From NCBI GenBank assembly GCA_905372565.1, contig CAJPPK010000032.1, positions 1-20,556 on the forward strand: DNA of 20,556 nt, read 5' to 3'. Shown piece by piece: positions 8,245-14,881 of this stretch (its first letter is position 1; each line of letters opens with the position of its first letter). The position numbers and the translations under genes are program-made. This stretch comes from an uncultured Porphyromonas sp. (lineage in GTDB: Bacteria; Bacteroidota; Bacteroidia; Bacteroidales; Porphyromonadaceae). Below the pieces are notes generated by a model that saw nothing but the letters and a program-made list of their open reading frames with translations, was not told where the DNA came from and did not search any database.

Positions 8245-8469
8245 TGGCATTTCTAGGGAGAAAAAAAAACGTCTCCCGATTTGGATTTTTCCTTGAGATT
8301 ATATGCTCTTTGCTTCCAAGCGGTTAAGATGCTCTCCCTGATGATGACTGATCTCTTGGCTCTAAGATGCTAGCTTTCAATCGCTCTCCATACTATCCAC
8401 TCAGCTGTACACGGGGTTATCCCTAGTCCGGGATTTCTGTAACTCATTCATACTTAGCGTAAATTCGTT

Positions 8470-8491
8470 TTATCCACAAAACTTATCCACC
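8470..8491 (+). promoter_or_regulatory. Tandem DnaA boxes
   Basis: TTATCCACA (perfect consensus, 8470-8478) and TTATCCACC (one mismatch, 8483-8491) lie in the same orientation with start-to-start spacing of 13 bp. Closely spaced direct boxes are typical of origin or dnaA-promoter regions. The second box overlaps the arm of the terminator hairpin at 8487. Confidence 0.6.
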
Positions 8492-8534
8492 ATCCCCTCT
8501 GATGACGCTTTCTTGGCGTTGTTGGGGATGGTGG
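8487..8534 (-). terminator. Terminator-like hairpin after the lysis-like cassette
   Basis: An 11-bp perfect inverted repeat (CCACCATCCCC at 8487-8497, GGGGATGGTGG at 8524-8534) encloses a second short stem (ACGC/GCGT). On the minus strand the hairpin is followed by ATAAGTTTTG. It starts 35 nt after the stop of the small membrane protein gene, so it probably ends that operon before the dnaA region. Confidence 0.6.
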
Positions 8535-8569
8535 AGAAGATCTGAGGAGGGGAGAAAGGAGGAAATCCC

Positions 8570-8764
8570 TCATCGACGATAGTGGTAGTCGATGCCAAAG
8601 AGGGCACCTGCGAAGGTCATCACTTCCCCATAGGCGACGAGTACGCTGGAGTGGATCTCCCCTGGCGGTGCGGTGAAGAAGGCGACGCCAAGGAGGGCTA
8701 TTCCGAAGATGGTGAGTAGCGAGGCGATGATGAGCTGGAGAGTGGTCTTGGGTTGGCTATCCAT
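8570..8764 (-). CDS. Small two-helix membrane protein (holin-like)
   Basis: A 64-residue protein from the ATG at 8764: short polar N-terminus (MDSQPKTT), hydrophobic helix at about residues 8-31, loop PPGEIHSS, second helix at about 39-58 (VLVAYGEVMTFAGALFGI), and a basic tail DYHYRR. The start overlaps the end of the amidase gene by 8 nt, so translation is probably coupled. Size, two helices, charged tail and position after an amidase fit a phage-type holin. Small proteins with a GEI-SVLVAFGE-type segment are familiar to me from Bacteroidota prophage-like regions, but this is recollection, not a search. An upstream ATG at 8815 adds 17 residues inside the amidase frame and is less likely. Function is inferred. 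Confidence 0.65.
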   Translation of the reverse strand: MDSQPKTTLQLIIASLLTIFGIALLGVAFFTAPPGEIHSSVLVAYGEVMTFAGALFGIDYHYRR

Positions 8765-9239
8765 GATGAGGTCGGGGTGAAGGGGTGAGAGAAGCATATT
8801 CGCTGGAGGCATCAAATGAGGGGCAAGCCTTGCGCCATTCCGCTGGACTGATCATGCCATCGCCATTGCGATCGGGACTAAGCTCCCGATGTCCGACGAT
8901 GTGTGCTGTCGGGGCTAGGGAGAGGAGGTGGCAGAGGAGACTGTGGAGGGCTTCCTTTTGGGCAGGCGTGCGAGTGTCTTGGGGTTCTCCCGAGGGGGAT
9001 AGCCCTCCTTCGTAGCAGACGCCCCAGCTGCAGCGGTTGTAGCCTAGGGCGTGTGCCCCGATATGCTCCAGCGGGCGCAGGGGATGGATGACTCCCGAGC
9101 GACGGATGTAGAAGTGGTAGCCTGCCCCTCGGAAGCCCCGAGCGATGTGGTCACGCTCCAGCGCCTCGACGGGGTAGGGATGATCAGCGCGTGTCGCACT
9201 GCAGTGTACGACGATGTAGTGGATGTCTGAGGGTTTCAT
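8757..9239 (-). CDS. N-acetylmuramoyl-L-alanine amidase, phage-lysozyme type
   Basis: It predicts cleavage of the MurNAc-L-Ala bond of peptidoglycan by a zinc amidase (Amidase_2 / PGRP fold, T7-lysozyme-like). In 160 residues the expected pieces are in place: VVHCSAT with zinc ligand His12, Tyr41 in GAGYHFYI, GHREL with zinc ligand His117, and KACPSFD with Lys137 and ligand Cys139. Between His117 and Cys139 lies DRNGDGMISPAE, a perfect EF-hand-like calcium loop (D, N, D, G, I, E at positions 1, 3, 5, 6, 8, 12). There is no signal peptide, so a holin or another export route would be needed to reach the wall. It overlaps the upstream lipoprotein gene as ATGA and the downstream holin-like gene by 8 nt. 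Such amidases are common in Bacteroidota prophages. Confidence 0.9.
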   Translation of the reverse strand: MKPSDIHYIVVHCSATRADHPYPVEALERDHIARGFRGAGYHFYIRRSGVIHPLRPLEHIGAHALGYNRCSWGVCYEGGLSPSGEPQDTRTPAQKEALHSLLCHLLSLAPTAHIVGHRELSPDRNGDGMISPAEWRKACPSFDASSEYASLTPSPRPHHG

Positions 9240-9724
9240 TTTCGGTGACGTAGATAGAGGTAAACCAGGAGAACCAAGAGCCCCAAGAGGGTGCTAGTAC
9301 CCCCGAGGAGGAAGCTGTGGAGGGAGGTGGAGGTAGGTAGGGACGATGGGCGCAGTGGCTGGGCGAAGTGCTGGCTTCGTCCATGGAGACTGTCCTGCTC
9401 CTTGGTTTGCTGTATCAAGCTCCCTATCTGGGTGTGATGTCGGGAGAGTGTCCCATGCCAGTGGCGTAGTGCAGGTGTGGAGCGAGTCTGTCCGCTGTCC
9501 CGTGGGAGAGGGGGCGGGAGGAGCTCTTCCGTTAGATCGAGGGTTAGGCTGTCTTGCTCATCGAGCCGGTGAAGCTGGGTGATCCACTGCTGGCGTCTCT
9601 GGGTGAGCTCGTGGTGGGTCTGCTCGCTGTGTGCAGGATGAAGTCGCTTGCTACAGGCCATCAGACCTAGGAGTAGACTTCCTCCGATAGCGAGGAGGGG
9701 GGGCTGGGCGAATCGAGGGTACAT
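9236..9724 (-). CDS. Lipoprotein with C-terminal membrane helix (u-spanin-like topology)
   Basis: I do not recognise a family by sequence. From the ATG at 9724 there are 162 residues. The N-terminus has a hydrophobic segment ending in a lipobox, LLGLMAC, with the lipidated Cys at position 24. The middle is polar, rich in His, Gln and Pro, and contains two related short segments, DEQDSLTL and KEQDSLHG. The C-terminus is one strong membrane helix (about 136-156) with a basic end, YLRHRK. Outer-membrane lipid anchor plus C-terminal inner-membrane helix is the topology of unimolecular phage spanins, which fuse the two membranes after an endolysin has acted. The stop overlaps the amidase start (ATGA). 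A longer start at 9862 adds 46 residues with no signal and crosses the promoter; I reject it. The spanin role is inference. Confidence 0.6.
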   Translation of the reverse strand: MYPRFAQPPLLAIGGSLLLGLMACSKRLHPAHSEQTHHELTQRRQQWITQLHRLDEQDSLTLDLTEELLPPPLPRDSGQTRSTPALRHWHGTLSRHHTQIGSLIQQTKEQDSLHGRSQHFAQPLRPSSLPTSTSLHSFLLGGTSTLLGLLVLLVYLYLRHRK

Positions 9725-9798
9725 ACATCGTGATATAAAGGGTGAATAAATGAGCTCTTCGAGGAGCATGCTGACCCACTTAGATGGGGATCGCATGA

Positions 9799-9806
9799 CA
9801 AAGGTA
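9799..9806 (-). promoter_or_regulatory. -7 promoter element of the lysis-like cassette
   Basis: The minus strand reads TACCTTTG, an exact match to TAnnTTTG. It lies 75 nt upstream of the lipoprotein start. A TTTG on the same strand (9833-9830) is 23 nt upstream, slightly longer than the usual 19-21 nt spacing to the -33 element. Confidence 0.6.
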
Positions 9807-9828
9807 GAGCACCCTCTTTTCCCTTTGT

Positions 9829-9868
9829 CCAAAATCGACCAAAACGCACCAAAGCTTACCAAAACCGA
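9829..9868. repeat. Four phased 10-bp repeats upstream of the cassette promoter
   Basis: On the plus strand CCAAAATCGA, CCAAAACGCA, CCAAAGCTTA and CCAAAACCGA follow one another without gaps, giving an exact 10-bp period from 9829 to 9868 (TTTTGG on the minus strand). The array ends immediately upstream of, or overlapping, the probable -33 region. One-helical-turn spacing places all copies on one DNA face, suggesting cooperative binding of a regulator or intrinsic bending. Confidence 0.7.
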
Positions 9869-10017
9869 ATGAAAACGCCCTCCAGCGTCCCCTCCGCCGT
9901 ATCGCCTCTCTCGGGTTCTTATGCTTGCCTTTTAGTTGGGAGACCTGATGAGAGGCTGGTGTCTTCCTCGTTCCCATCTCCTTTTTGCCTTCGCTCCGTG
10001 GGGGAGGTGTGTGCCGT

Positions 10018-10130
10018 CGTAGGGGCGGGGTTTGTCCGCCCTCTACTCGCTAATGGATAGGGGGATGGGTGGGGTGATTGTGGGAATGCTTGCCTTGTCG
10101 AGCAAAGGGCGGGCGACCCCCGCCCCTACG
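10018..10130. repeat. REP-like inverted pair, copy 1
   Basis: Two 32-nt arms (10018-10049 and 10099-10130) match as an inverted repeat at 27 of 32 positions, separated by 49 nt. Each arm is itself partly palindromic (GTAGGGGCGGG...CCGCCC). The GTAGGGGCG...CGCCC pattern resembles widespread REP-type palindromes. A second pair with the same first bases but a different core is at 16186-16292. The remaining bases of 9869-10235 show no gene that I can support. Confidence 0.75.
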
Positions 10131-10235
10131 CCGTCGGGTGCTACGCCTGTGGTGCCTACGTATGGGCGTTGCCCTTGTCTGTGGTGATGTGATGAGAGCG
10201 GTGCATCTTGGTGCTGTGATGTGCACCAACTAGTA

Positions 10236-10319
10236 GGCAACAGTAGTGCCACCTGAGGGGTACTACTGTTGCCTATCGAGGGGCACTACTGTTGCCCCTT
10301 TAGAGGTAATACTGATGAC
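10236..10319. repeat. 23-bp-period array, copy A (four units)
   Basis: Four 15-bp near-palindromic cores start at 10236, 10259, 10282 and 10305, an exact 23-bp period with 8-bp spacers: GGCAACAGTAGTGCC, GGTACTACTGTTGCC, GGCACTACTGTTGCC and GGTAATACTGATGAC. Unit 1 is the exact reverse complement of unit 3 and differs from that of unit 2 by one base, so alternative hairpins can form. With flanks, unit 3 gives a 7-bp stem AGGGGCA/TGCCCCT. The array is preceded by CCAACTAGTA, shared with copy B at 16044. It lies 28 nt beyond the stop of the barrel gene and may double as its terminator. Confidence 0.85.
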
Positions 10320-10347
10320 GGGGAGGAAGAAGGGGGAGAAATTGGGC

Positions 10348-13002
10348 TTAGTAGCGCCAGGAGACGCTTAACTGGATCGTGCGGGGACGCAGGCGGGTGT
10401 ACAGGAGGTACTCGTCCAAGGGACTATAGCTACTCGTGAACTGCTCCGCTTCATTCAGCAAGTTCTCTCCCGAGAGCTTTACCGTCCAGCGTCTACCTTG
10501 GTAGCGGAGGCTGGCTCTGAGGAAGTGTAGCGGACGTACCGAGCCCGAGGGAAGATCAGACCAAGAGGACTCCACCGAGAGGCTGGCGAACCAATACCGC
10601 AGGGGATGCAGGCTAAGGCTTGGACTGACGCTCCAGATGGTGGTTTGGCTTCGGTAGTAAGGTGTGGAGAGCAGGCTAACTTGGAGGGAGCCTTCGCAGT
10701 CCAGGCTCACCCAAGACCAAGGGGCTAGGGAGAGACTTGGAGCGAACGAGTATCCCCCTCCCGTGGTGCTGAGGCGCTCCCCTTGGCGAATGATGGGGCG
10801 CTGGAGGAGGCTTGCGGAGGCTTGGAGTGAGGTGGTGGTATTGATCTCGCTCCAGAGCTTCGAGAGCATTAGGTGGGCGGTGTAGAGGTCTTGCACGGAC
10901 TCCTGCTTGACGCTTTGCTGAAGGCGCTGTCCAGTACGGAGATCCTCGACCTGACTATAGGGAGAGAAGCTCCTTCGCCAGCCTGCCGTGAAGCTGGCAT
11001 TGAAGCCCTCCAGCGGGCGATGATAATAGCAGGTGAGGTGGGTGCTGAGGCTACGCTGGGCGAGGAGCTCGGCATCTCGCTGATGACGGACCTGATCATA
11101 GCTCCGCCGAAGAGGCGTCAGGAGGAAGGTGGCGAGACTACGGCGAAGGTTCGCCTGATACCCCGCCTTCACGATGACCCTGAGCTCGGGGGAGAAGCGG
11201 TGCCTAAGCTGGGCGGTCACCCCCGGGAAGAGGCGAAGCAGGGGCGTGATCGCTTGCCTACCCGCTTCGCCGTAGCGGTAGCCTTCGAGAAGGAGCGTGA
11301 GGGGAAGGGAGAGGGTGAAGTCGGTGCTTGTGCCGAGGTAGCTGAGTGTGGGTGTCGTCTGGATGCTGAGCCCTCCGCCTTGGACTTCGTAGGGTGTCGG
11401 CTGAGAGATACGTTCGCTAGCTTGGAGTGCGCCATAATGCCCGAGGAAGTCGATGCCCCCTGCTAGCGACCAGCGCCCTGGCAGGCGATGGCTGTATTGG
11501 ATCGAGGTGCTTAGCTGGAGGCTGTAGCCTGAGAGGCGAGTGTCGAAAGCTAGGGCTGGGGTGGGGGAGTGAAAGCGGAGGCTAGGGAGAGCGTTCAGCT
11601 GGAGGTCTCCCGAGAGACTCAGGCGTCCCCCTTGGGCGGTGCCCTTAGCCCACGAGGTCTGGCTACGAAGCTGGTAGCTCGCTTGGGACGCTAGGAGGTT
11701 GATGGGCTGAGCATTGCGCCGTAGCGCAGTCTGACGCTTGGTGTCGGAGAGGTGTAGCGAGAGGAGCTCTTGGAAGTACTGCTTGCTGGTATTAGCGGTG
11801 TAGTCGAGGAGACTCTGTAGGAGATGACGTCGCCCTTGAGTAGGGTGCTCTTCGGTAAAGTGGCTGGTGGTGCCTTGGTCAAGCTGGCGAACTGCCGATA
11901 GGTGATAGGTGCCGAGGTGCGTGCCTTCGTAGCCGAGGTTGTAGCGTAGCGTGTGCTCGTCATCCTCTAGCTGGTGGATGCCGTTGAGCGTAGCGCCGAT
12001 GTTCCCCTTAGCTAGGTGACTCCGCCCACCTACTTCGTCCGCCTTCACGCCTCCGATGAGTGAGGAGACGCCGAGGAGCCCTTCGTCACGCTGCTCTAGC
12101 CCCTCGCTGGCGATGGAGGCGCTCCCGTGGTTGGCTCCTGCCAGCGCTAGGGTCTGAAGCCCCGCACGAGCGAGGAAGGTCATTGCCTTACCGCCATAGA
12201 GCGCCTCCTGAGGCTGGCCTTGCTCCAGTCCTCCGAAGACCTGCACTTCGCCTACGGGGCGGAGCTTGCTCCTAGACTTGAGATGTACGTTGAGGATGGT
12301 GCCTTCGCCCGCTTCCTTCCCTCGGAGGAACTTCATCTTCTGGAAGCGCTCGATGAGGTCAATGCTGGCGATGTCCTCGGCTTTGAGGTTCCGTGTCGCT
12401 ACGGCATAGCGCCCGCCGAGGAGGTTCATCCCCTCGATGTGTAAGCCTTCGATCGGCTTGTCATTAAAGCGGATCACGCCGTGCTTGTCCACCTGCAGGG
12501 CGGGGATACGCTTGATGAGATCCTCCAGTGTGTAGGTAGCGGCAGAGGTGAGTCGGCTAGCGCTGTAGCTCGTGGTGTCACCCCGGCTACGTATCATCGG
12601 GCTACGTACCTGCACCTGCTTGAGCTGTATCTCTTGGGGGACGAGGAGAAGGGTGAGGTCACCTTCGAGGGAGCGCAGGGGAAGGACTTGGGGAGCATAG
12701 CCAAGGCGACGGACGCTGAGCTGTAGTCGCCCCGCCTTCTCTACCTTCGGCCAAGCGAGATGGAAGGTGCCATCGCTCCGACTCTGCGCATAGGTCAGCT
12801 GGAGGGGCTTCTCGCTTCCTTCGCTGACGAACTCAAGGAGCAGGATGACCCCTGAGATGGGCTTCCCATCTTGCTTGCTGAGTGTTCGTCCCGAGAGGCT
12901 GAGCTTAGTTGTCTCTTGAGCCCAGCACGCTCCATTCCCCACGATGAGTAGGGCGAGGAAGAGTAAGGCACTACGGATCAGGCGAAGGTGCAGGACGGGC
13001 AT
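10348..13002 (-). CDS. Outer-membrane TonB-receptor-like barrel with carboxypeptidase-regulatory-like domain
   Basis: An 884-residue outer-membrane protein. It has a signal peptide (LLFLALLIVGNGACWAQ, cleavage near residue 28). A beta-sandwich carboxypeptidase-regulatory-like domain follows at about 33-125 (SLSGRTLSKQDGKPISGVIL ... LSVRRLGYAP). A plug-like region lies at about 150-230 (YTLEDLIKRIPALQVDKHGV, then NDKPIEGLHIEGMNLLGG), and the rest is a long barrel of alternating polar/hydrophobic strands ending in the aromatic QLSVSWRY. I see no clear TonB box, so energy coupling is uncertain. It is the third gene after two GLPGLI genes, 13 nt downstream of the second, the neighbourhood in which this barrel class is often found. 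The substrate is unknown. Probably co-transcribed with the GLPGLI genes. Confidence 0.85.
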   Translation of the reverse strand: MPVLHLRLIRSALLFLALLIVGNGACWAQETTKLSLSGRTLSKQDGKPISGVILLLEFVSEGSEKPLQLTYAQSRSDGTFHLAWPKVEKAGRLQLSVRRLGYAPQVLPLRSLEGDLTLLLVPQEIQLKQVQVRSPMIRSRGDTTSYSASRLTSAATYTLEDLIKRIPALQVDKHGVIRFNDKPIEGLHIEGMNLLGGRYAVATRNLKAEDIASIDLIERFQKMKFLRGKEAGEGTILNVHLKSRSKLRPVGEVQVFGGLEQGQPQEALYGGKAMTFLARAGLQTLALAGANHGSASIASEGLEQRDEGLLGVSSLIGGVKADEVGGRSHLAKGNIGATLNGIHQLEDDEHTLRYNLGYEGTHLGTYHLSAVRQLDQGTTSHFTEEHPTQGRRHLLQSLLDYTANTSKQYFQELLSLHLSDTKRQTALRRNAQPINLLASQASYQLRSQTSWAKGTAQGGRLSLSGDLQLNALPSLRFHSPTPALAFDTRLSGYSLQLSTSIQYSHRLPGRWSLAGGIDFLGHYGALQASERISQPTPYEVQGGGLSIQTTPTLSYLGTSTDFTLSLPLTLLLEGYRYGEAGRQAITPLLRLFPGVTAQLRHRFSPELRVIVKAGYQANLRRSLATFLLTPLRRSYDQVRHQRDAELLAQRSLSTHLTCYYHRPLEGFNASFTAGWRRSFSPYSQVEDLRTGQRLQQSVKQESVQDLYTAHLMLSKLWSEINTTTSLQASASLLQRPIIRQGERLSTTGGGYSFAPSLSLAPWSWVSLDCEGSLQVSLLSTPYYRSQTTIWSVSPSLSLHPLRYWFASLSVESSWSDLPSGSVRPLHFLRASLRYQGRRWTVKLSGENLLNEAEQFTSSYSPLDEYLLYTRLRPRTIQLSVSWRY

Positions 13003-13015
13003 AGGGATCGGTGGC

Positions 13016-13861
13016 TTAGGGCGTCACCCGACGTAGCGGGACGTAGGGGATGGTGCGCTTGATCGGTGGAGTATCCTTCTTACCGCCGAGGGGTGTCGCT
13101 AGCCCAGTACTCTGAAAGGCTCTGCCAGGATCGCTGGCATACTTCATATACTCCCTGATGACACGCTCACGAGGGTACTTGAAGTAGGTCGATTCTCTGA
13201 AGGCAATAGGATGCTTCCGTTCAGCGATGGATAGCAGTAGGAAGTCGTGTAGGTGCTCGCTGTCATAGGCCTGTACGATCAGCCCAGGGAGTCCACGCAA
13301 GATCCAGGGACCTGTACTGTATGCGATGTCTTCCGTATACCAGGCATACCATAGACGACCATATAAGTTTGACACCCCTAGCTTACACTGATATCCCATA
13401 ATGTTCCTGACAGAGTCTTGCTTAATGGTCCACTGCTGTTTCTCTAGAGGCTCAACGGAGAGATAGTGATCCATCAAGACACGGTCGGTTATAGAGACCT
13501 TTCCTTGTGGATAGTTGGTATAGACTTGCCAATTTATATTGGACATACCTTTCGGGAGTCTGTTAAACTTCTCGTTAAGAAACTGGCTGGGATACCTCTT
13601 GTTCTCGAGGGCAACGCCCAGAGAGTCGGTATAAAAGTCAGCAGTCCCCTGGAAGGACTGCACATACTCCCCGACCAGTAGCGTCATTTGGTTGCTTATA
13701 GACCTTGATCCGTCCTTAAATTGATATCTATAGTCTATACGAAGGATAGCGGTGTCAAGTGTATTCATTATCAGGAAAGGCATATCTACCCTTTGCTTCT
13801 GTGCAGGTGCGGAGTGCACCGCAAGTAGTAGGCAAAGGAGGAAGAAGAGGTATGGGCGCAT
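13016..13861 (-). CDS. GLPGLI family protein, second of tandem pair
   Basis: A 281-residue exported protein: signal peptide FFLLCLLLAVHSAPAQ (cleavage near residue 20), then a region rich in beta strands. The family block lies at about 155-200: IMGYQCK, then YGRLWYAWYTEDIAYSTGPW and RGLPGLIVQAYDSE, with the eponymous GLPGLI at 190-195. The end is PYVPLRRVTP. The molecular function of GLPGLI proteins is not established; they are Bacteroidota-specific, periplasmic or surface-associated, and often sit beside TonB-type barrels, as here. It starts 4 nt after the stop of the first GLPGLI gene and ends 13 nt before the barrel gene, so the three form an operon. Same length and register as its neighbour. 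Confidence 0.9.
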   Translation of the reverse strand: MRPYLFFLLCLLLAVHSAPAQKQRVDMPFLIMNTLDTAILRIDYRYQFKDGSRSISNQMTLLVGEYVQSFQGTADFYTDSLGVALENKRYPSQFLNEKFNRLPKGMSNINWQVYTNYPQGKVSITDRVLMDHYLSVEPLEKQQWTIKQDSVRNIMGYQCKLGVSNLYGRLWYAWYTEDIAYSTGPWILRGLPGLIVQAYDSEHLHDFLLLSIAERKHPIAFRESTYFKYPRERVIREYMKYASDPGRAFQSTGLATPLGGKKDTPPIKRTIPYVPLRRVTP

Positions 13862-13865
13862 CGGA

Positions 13866-14711
13866 CTAAGGCGTTACCTGGCGTAGCGGGATGTAGAAGT
13901 AAGTGCGTTTTGGTAGGCTCTCTGTTCTTGCTTTACCTATGGGCTTGACAAGCCCAGATCCGAAGATAACCTTCCCTGGGTCTTGGGCAAACTTGATGTA
14001 CTCCTTGACGACGCGTTCACGATCGGCCTTGTAGTAAGGCTTCTTTCTAAAGCCAATGGGGATTCTCTGATGCTTGAGATCGAATAGAAGAAAGTCGTGA
14101 AGATGTTCGCTGTCGAAGGCTTGTACTACGAGGCCAGGGAGACCATGCAAAAGCCAAGGTCCTGCAGAGCAGGCAATCTCAGGCGTATACCACGCATACC
14201 AATGACGTCCGTATAGCTCTACTTCTGCAAGGTGGCAGGTGTAGCCCATTATCTGTTTAGTTGAGTCTTGTAATGTCTTCCACTTAGGGATAGTGAGGGA
14301 TTCCTCAGAGATATAGTCGGTGGTGAATATGCGATCCGTTATGGTGATCCTACCTTCGGGATAGCCTGTGTATACTCGCCATTTGATATTGGATCTTCCT
14401 CTAGGAAGCTCATCCATCTTATTTTGAATCCAGCCACTTCGATAAGATTTGTTCTCTAGTGCTAATCCAAGCGAGTCGGCATAGTAGTCGTCTTCTCCAA
14501 GGAAGAGCTGTATTTTATCTCCGACTAGTAGGCTCATCTGGCTACTCGTCTGTTGCTTCTTTTGGTGGAAGGAATAGTGATAGGATGCCTTGAGGTAGGC
14601 TGTATCAATGGAATTGATATCCATATAGTAGGTCATCGGATCTCCCTTTTGTGCTACTAGTGTATAGGTAAAGCACAAGGCGGATAGAAGCAATAGTATT
14701 TTGTTTTTCAT
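13866..14711 (-). CDS. GLPGLI family protein, first of tandem pair
   Basis: A 281-residue exported protein with signal peptide MKNKILLLLSALCFTYTLVAQ (about 20 residues). The GLPGLI motif appears as GLPGLV at 190-195, inside GPWLLHGLPGLVVQAFDSE and preceded by GYTCHLAEVELYGRHWYAWY. Both paralogues are 281 residues, their motifs fall at the same positions, and both end PLRxVTP, so they arose by tandem duplication and then diverged (shared blocks such as SLLVGD/TLLVGE and DSLGLALENKSY/DSLGVALENKRY are visible). The start at 14711 is preceded by no consensus -7 element that I can find; the promoter may be further upstream. Function is unknown beyond the family association with outer-membrane barrels. 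Confidence 0.9.
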   Translation of the reverse strand: MKNKILLLLSALCFTYTLVAQKGDPMTYYMDINSIDTAYLKASYHYSFHQKKQQTSSQMSLLVGDKIQLFLGEDDYYADSLGLALENKSYRSGWIQNKMDELPRGRSNIKWRVYTGYPEGRITITDRIFTTDYISEESLTIPKWKTLQDSTKQIMGYTCHLAEVELYGRHWYAWYTPEIACSAGPWLLHGLPGLVVQAFDSEHLHDFLLFDLKHQRIPIGFRKKPYYKADRERVVKEYIKFAQDPGKVIFGSGLVKPIGKARTESLPKRTYFYIPLRQVTP

Positions 14712-14756
14712 AAGGGTAGCGTAGCATATTGTCCAGTAAGATTTCTGCTCTCATTA

Positions 14757-14799
14757 AAGTCTCCGAATAACTATCGTCATGGTAGCTATTCGGAGGCTT
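14757..14799 (-). terminator. Terminator hairpin between the small ORF and the GLPGLI genes
   Basis: A 19-bp stem with wobbles (14757-14775 with 14781-14799; core CTCCGAATA/TATTCGGAG) and a 5-nt loop, followed on the minus strand by CTTTAATG. It lies downstream of the small exported-peptide ORF and upstream of the GLPGLI operon. It probably terminates or attenuates transcripts of the small ORF before the downstream genes. Confidence 0.65.
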
Positions 14800-14881
14800 C
14801 TAATCTGTAAGAAGAGATGATGGACTATCTGACAAAGTAGTTGTCATCCCATGGAGGCTCAATGATCTTGCGGTTACTTCC

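Larger units (their letters stand above)
8032..8569. other. dnaA upstream region, candidate origin or autoregulatory region
   Basis: About 540 bases between the dnaA start and the next gene, with no credible ORF. It holds a perfect DnaA box on the minus strand (8062-8070), a tandem pair on the plus strand (8470-8478 and 8483-8491), an A9 tract (8261-8269) flanked by GGGAGA/TCTCCC, and a terminator hairpin at its far end. In many bacteria oriC lies beside dnaA, so this is a reasonable origin candidate. The number of boxes is modest, and autoregulation of dnaA would explain them equally well. Confidence 0.45.

Noticed and set aside
8032..8250. A 73-residue N-terminal extension of DnaA from the ATG at 8250
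   Set aside because: The extension has no DnaA domain I features, covers a perfect DnaA box and starts upstream of the best -7 element; starting at 8031 gives the normal size.
9725..9862. A longer start for the lipoprotein gene at 9862
   Set aside because: It would bury the lipobox signal, cross the phased repeats and the TACCTTTG element, and begin upstream of the promoter.
10236..10319. CRISPR array
   Set aside because: The units are 15 bp with 8-bp spacers, part of them conserved between the two arrays, and there are no cas genes; this is a short-period repeat.
10873..11466. Long plus-strand frames inside the barrel gene
   Set aside because: They run antisense to a clearly coding outer-membrane protein and show no domain; they arise from its GC-rich codon pattern.
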